9,188 nucleotides of DNA, from the NCBI GenBank assembly GCA_021792315.1, contig JAJYUX010000016.1, positions 1 through 9,188 on the forward strand. Reading direction: 5' to 3'. Below are positions 7,616-9,188 of the stretch, piece after piece. Positions within the stretch are counted from its first letter, which is position 1; the number at the start of each line of letters is the position of its first letter. The DNA comes from an archaeon (GTDB lineage: Archaea; Thermoproteota; Nitrososphaeria; Nitrososphaerales; CADDZS01). The notes beneath the pieces were generated by a model. It was given only the letters and a program-made list of their open reading frames with translations, did not search any database and was not told the DNA's origin. Both the position numbers and the translations under genes were made by a program.

Positions 7616-7647
7616 CAAAGAATCTTATTCGATGAAAAGAGAAGTGA

Positions 7648-9188
7648 GTGACAATAGATTTGTCGAAGAACGACCTCGGACCTTTCAATCCAAACCCCAG
7701 CAAATCTAAGGGATTCGAATCAGGACATACAAACTCGGTTAGGGCCCTCGTGCGGGACGACGTAGCAAAGATGTTTCCCGAACTTTTTGGCACAAGGGAG
7801 ATTGCGAACAGAAAATTGAATGTTGAGGAACTCATTGGGCTTCTACAGACGGAGCTTGGAAGTGACCTCGAAAAGGTTCTTGCTGAACGACATCGGTTAC
7901 TCGAGGCAAAGATCCCTACAAGGGAGAAATACACCCTCCCAAAGTGGGACGACGCATATGAAGATCCAGTTTCTGGAAAATTCAGAACGTTTCGCGAGAT
8001 TACACAAGGCCTGATTGACAATTTTCTCGGAGACAATACAGGGCTTGCATGGCGTCTTAACGATGATAGTCCTGTTCCGGACGTTGCTCATCCATTGAAG
8101 AATCCTGGTCTTGAGCTTACTGGACCTTGGCATCCCCTTGATATGGCGATTAAGCAAATCAATGCTGATGTTTCGGCAACTATGGGACCAGACGACGAGG
8201 ATGCTGCTCCAGCTGACTATGTCCCTTCAGGGATTTCCAAGAACCAACCCGTTGGTCTTTTCGCCTCCCGTAACAATGAGCGATTGCTTTCGGCAGGCGT
8301 AGCATGCGAGGTCACTGTGACAAAGAAAGGAGAATCCAAGAAATATCGAATCGAGAAACCACGGGATGAATGGCCCACAAGTTTTCACAGAGTTCCGGGG
8401 ATTCACCTGCGCACAACATTTGTTTCCGTGAATGGCGAGCCCGCTTGCGCAACAATTGTCGATTACGTCATTCACGCGCTCAATGACTATGGATCTCTGA
8501 CAAGGGCTGGAAAAGGACTCTACTACTATCAGCCGAAAATACAGCGTGCCTCTGAAGCTCTGATAGTTGGAAAGATTGTGTGGAAACTCGAACAGCTGCT
8601 TGGGGCTACTAAGCCCGGCACTATAATCAAATTCAAGGCGCTATACGAGGAAGGATCCTTGGGAGTCAATCTTCCAGTAGTGATGTGGATGTGGCGTTAC
8701 TGGCTCATTGGAACCAACGTCGGACGCTGGGATTACACCGGCGCTTTGATTGAGATGTGGAAAGACGAGCGGGTGCTCCCGGATCCTCAGAATGGGAGCC
8801 TCATGGGGATGGTAGCTCCTCACATGATGGCCTATCAGAAGTATAACGCTCTAATCAATCTGATGGCGGGGATGAAAGACGGCAAGCTTACTACTGGTGC
8901 TCCGGTAGGCGGAATGGCTGCAGTAATGCTATACCCGGAAGGTGATCCCTACGGTCGCAATCGTCACAATCCGGTTACGCTGCGGGCGATGAAGATGGAT
9001 AAACTACGCGAGCGTTTGATCGGATTAATATTCGTTCCTGAAAAGCGCCTGGAGCAAGGACAGGTCACTCTTCGAGACATTATCGATGGGAGAGTCCGAG
9101 GCAAACTACACGATACTTGGAGACAGAGCTGGGTAGCTACGCCCGACAAGGATTACGTAGCTGCCGGAAATGGGCCTATGCGCATTCC
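7648..9188 (+). CDS. aceB: Malate synthase (cut by window edge)
   Basis: Condenses glyoxylate with acetyl-CoA and water to malate and CoA, the second step of the glyoxylate cycle, in the cytoplasm. The first 513 residues are visible. Recognisable blocks, in order: GPWHPLDMAIK (from 159), MGPDDEDAAP (from 179), HRVPGIHLRT (247-256), YYYQPKIQ, ALYEEG (331-336), GRWDY (359-363) and GGMAA (421-425). By alignment from memory with E. coli malate synthase A, R248 is the catalytic arginine and E334 and D362 the magnesium ligands; the C-terminal catalytic aspartate lies past the right edge. The motifs sit about 80 residues later than in the bacterial enzyme, fitting the longer archaeal type known from Sulfolobus. 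GTG 7648 is the first start after the in-frame stop at 7645-7647 and sits about ten bases past the expected transcript start. No isocitrate lyase gene is in view. Confidence 0.95.
   Translation, partial: MTIDLSKNDLGPFNPNPSKSKGFESGHTNSVRALVRDDVAKMFPELFGTREIANRKLNVEELIGLLQTELGSDLEKVLAERHRLLEAKIPTREKYTLPKWDDAYEDPVSGKFRTFREITQGLIDNFLGDNTGLAWRLNDDSPVPDVAHPLKNPGLELTGPWHPLDMAIKQINADVSATMGPDDEDAAPADYVPSGISKNQPVGLFASRNNERLLSAGVACEVTVTKKGESKKYRIEKPRDEWPTSFHRVPGIHLRTTFVSVNGEPACATIVDYVIHALNDYGSLTRAGKGLYYYQPKIQRASEALIVGKIVWKLEQLLGATKPGTIIKFKALYEEGSLGVNLPVVMWMWRYWLIGTNVGRWDYTGALIEMWKDERVLPDPQNGSLMGMVAPHMMAYQKYNALINLMAGMKDGKLTTGAPVGGMAAVMLYPEGDPYGRNRHNPVTLRAMKMDKLRERLIGLIFVPEKRLEQGQVTLRDIIDGRVRGKLHDTWRQSWVATPDKDYVAAGNGPMRI

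Noticed and set aside
7542..8036. Minus-strand open frame of 164 codons
   Set aside because: It is antisense to the well-supported malate synthase coding sequence and shows no motif.

Overview
The window looks archaeal, most likely from the Nitrososphaeria (Thaumarchaeota) or a close relative. The main reason is the left-edge gene, a CDC48/VAT AAA+ ATPase whose visible sequence closely resembles thaumarchaeal CDC48 as I recall it. Supporting signs are TATA boxes with almost no leader, TTG and GTG starts, a secreted protein ending in a PEF-type membrane anchor, and a fragment resembling the N-terminus of thaumarchaeal tyrosine recombinases. No database search was possible, so the lineage is inferred from recognised protein motifs.

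Layout. 1-942 (minus): 5' part of cdc48, cut by the left edge. 943-2105: a gene-poor stretch with perfect short hairpins and the remnant of an integrase gene (1555-1749). 2147-5284 (plus): a very large secreted, membrane-anchored protein with about twelve beta-propeller-like repeats, an Ig-like stalk and a Ser/Thr-rich linker. 5285-5670: a short intergenic region rich in small repeats. 5671-6537 (minus): a second surface protein of unknown function, convergent with the first and apparently lacking a proper N-terminus. 6538-7608: about 1 kb with no convincing gene, holding a tRNA-sized imperfect fold and an inverted repeat. 7648-9188 (plus): malate synthase, cut by the right edge.

Two housekeeping genes (protein unfolding, glyoxylate cycle) therefore flank about 6.7 kb of low-density accessory DNA with two surface proteins and a dead integrase. 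These genes form no operon: orientations alternate and each gene stands alone. Malate synthase implies growth on acetate or fatty-acid-derived acetyl-CoA, pointing to a heterotrophic or mixotrophic member rather than a strict ammonia oxidiser; that last step is inference. I see no defence system, CRISPR array, rRNA or convincing tRNA. The most interesting items are the propeller-type surface protein with its sorting-like tail, the broken companion gene, and the repeat-rich spacer between them.
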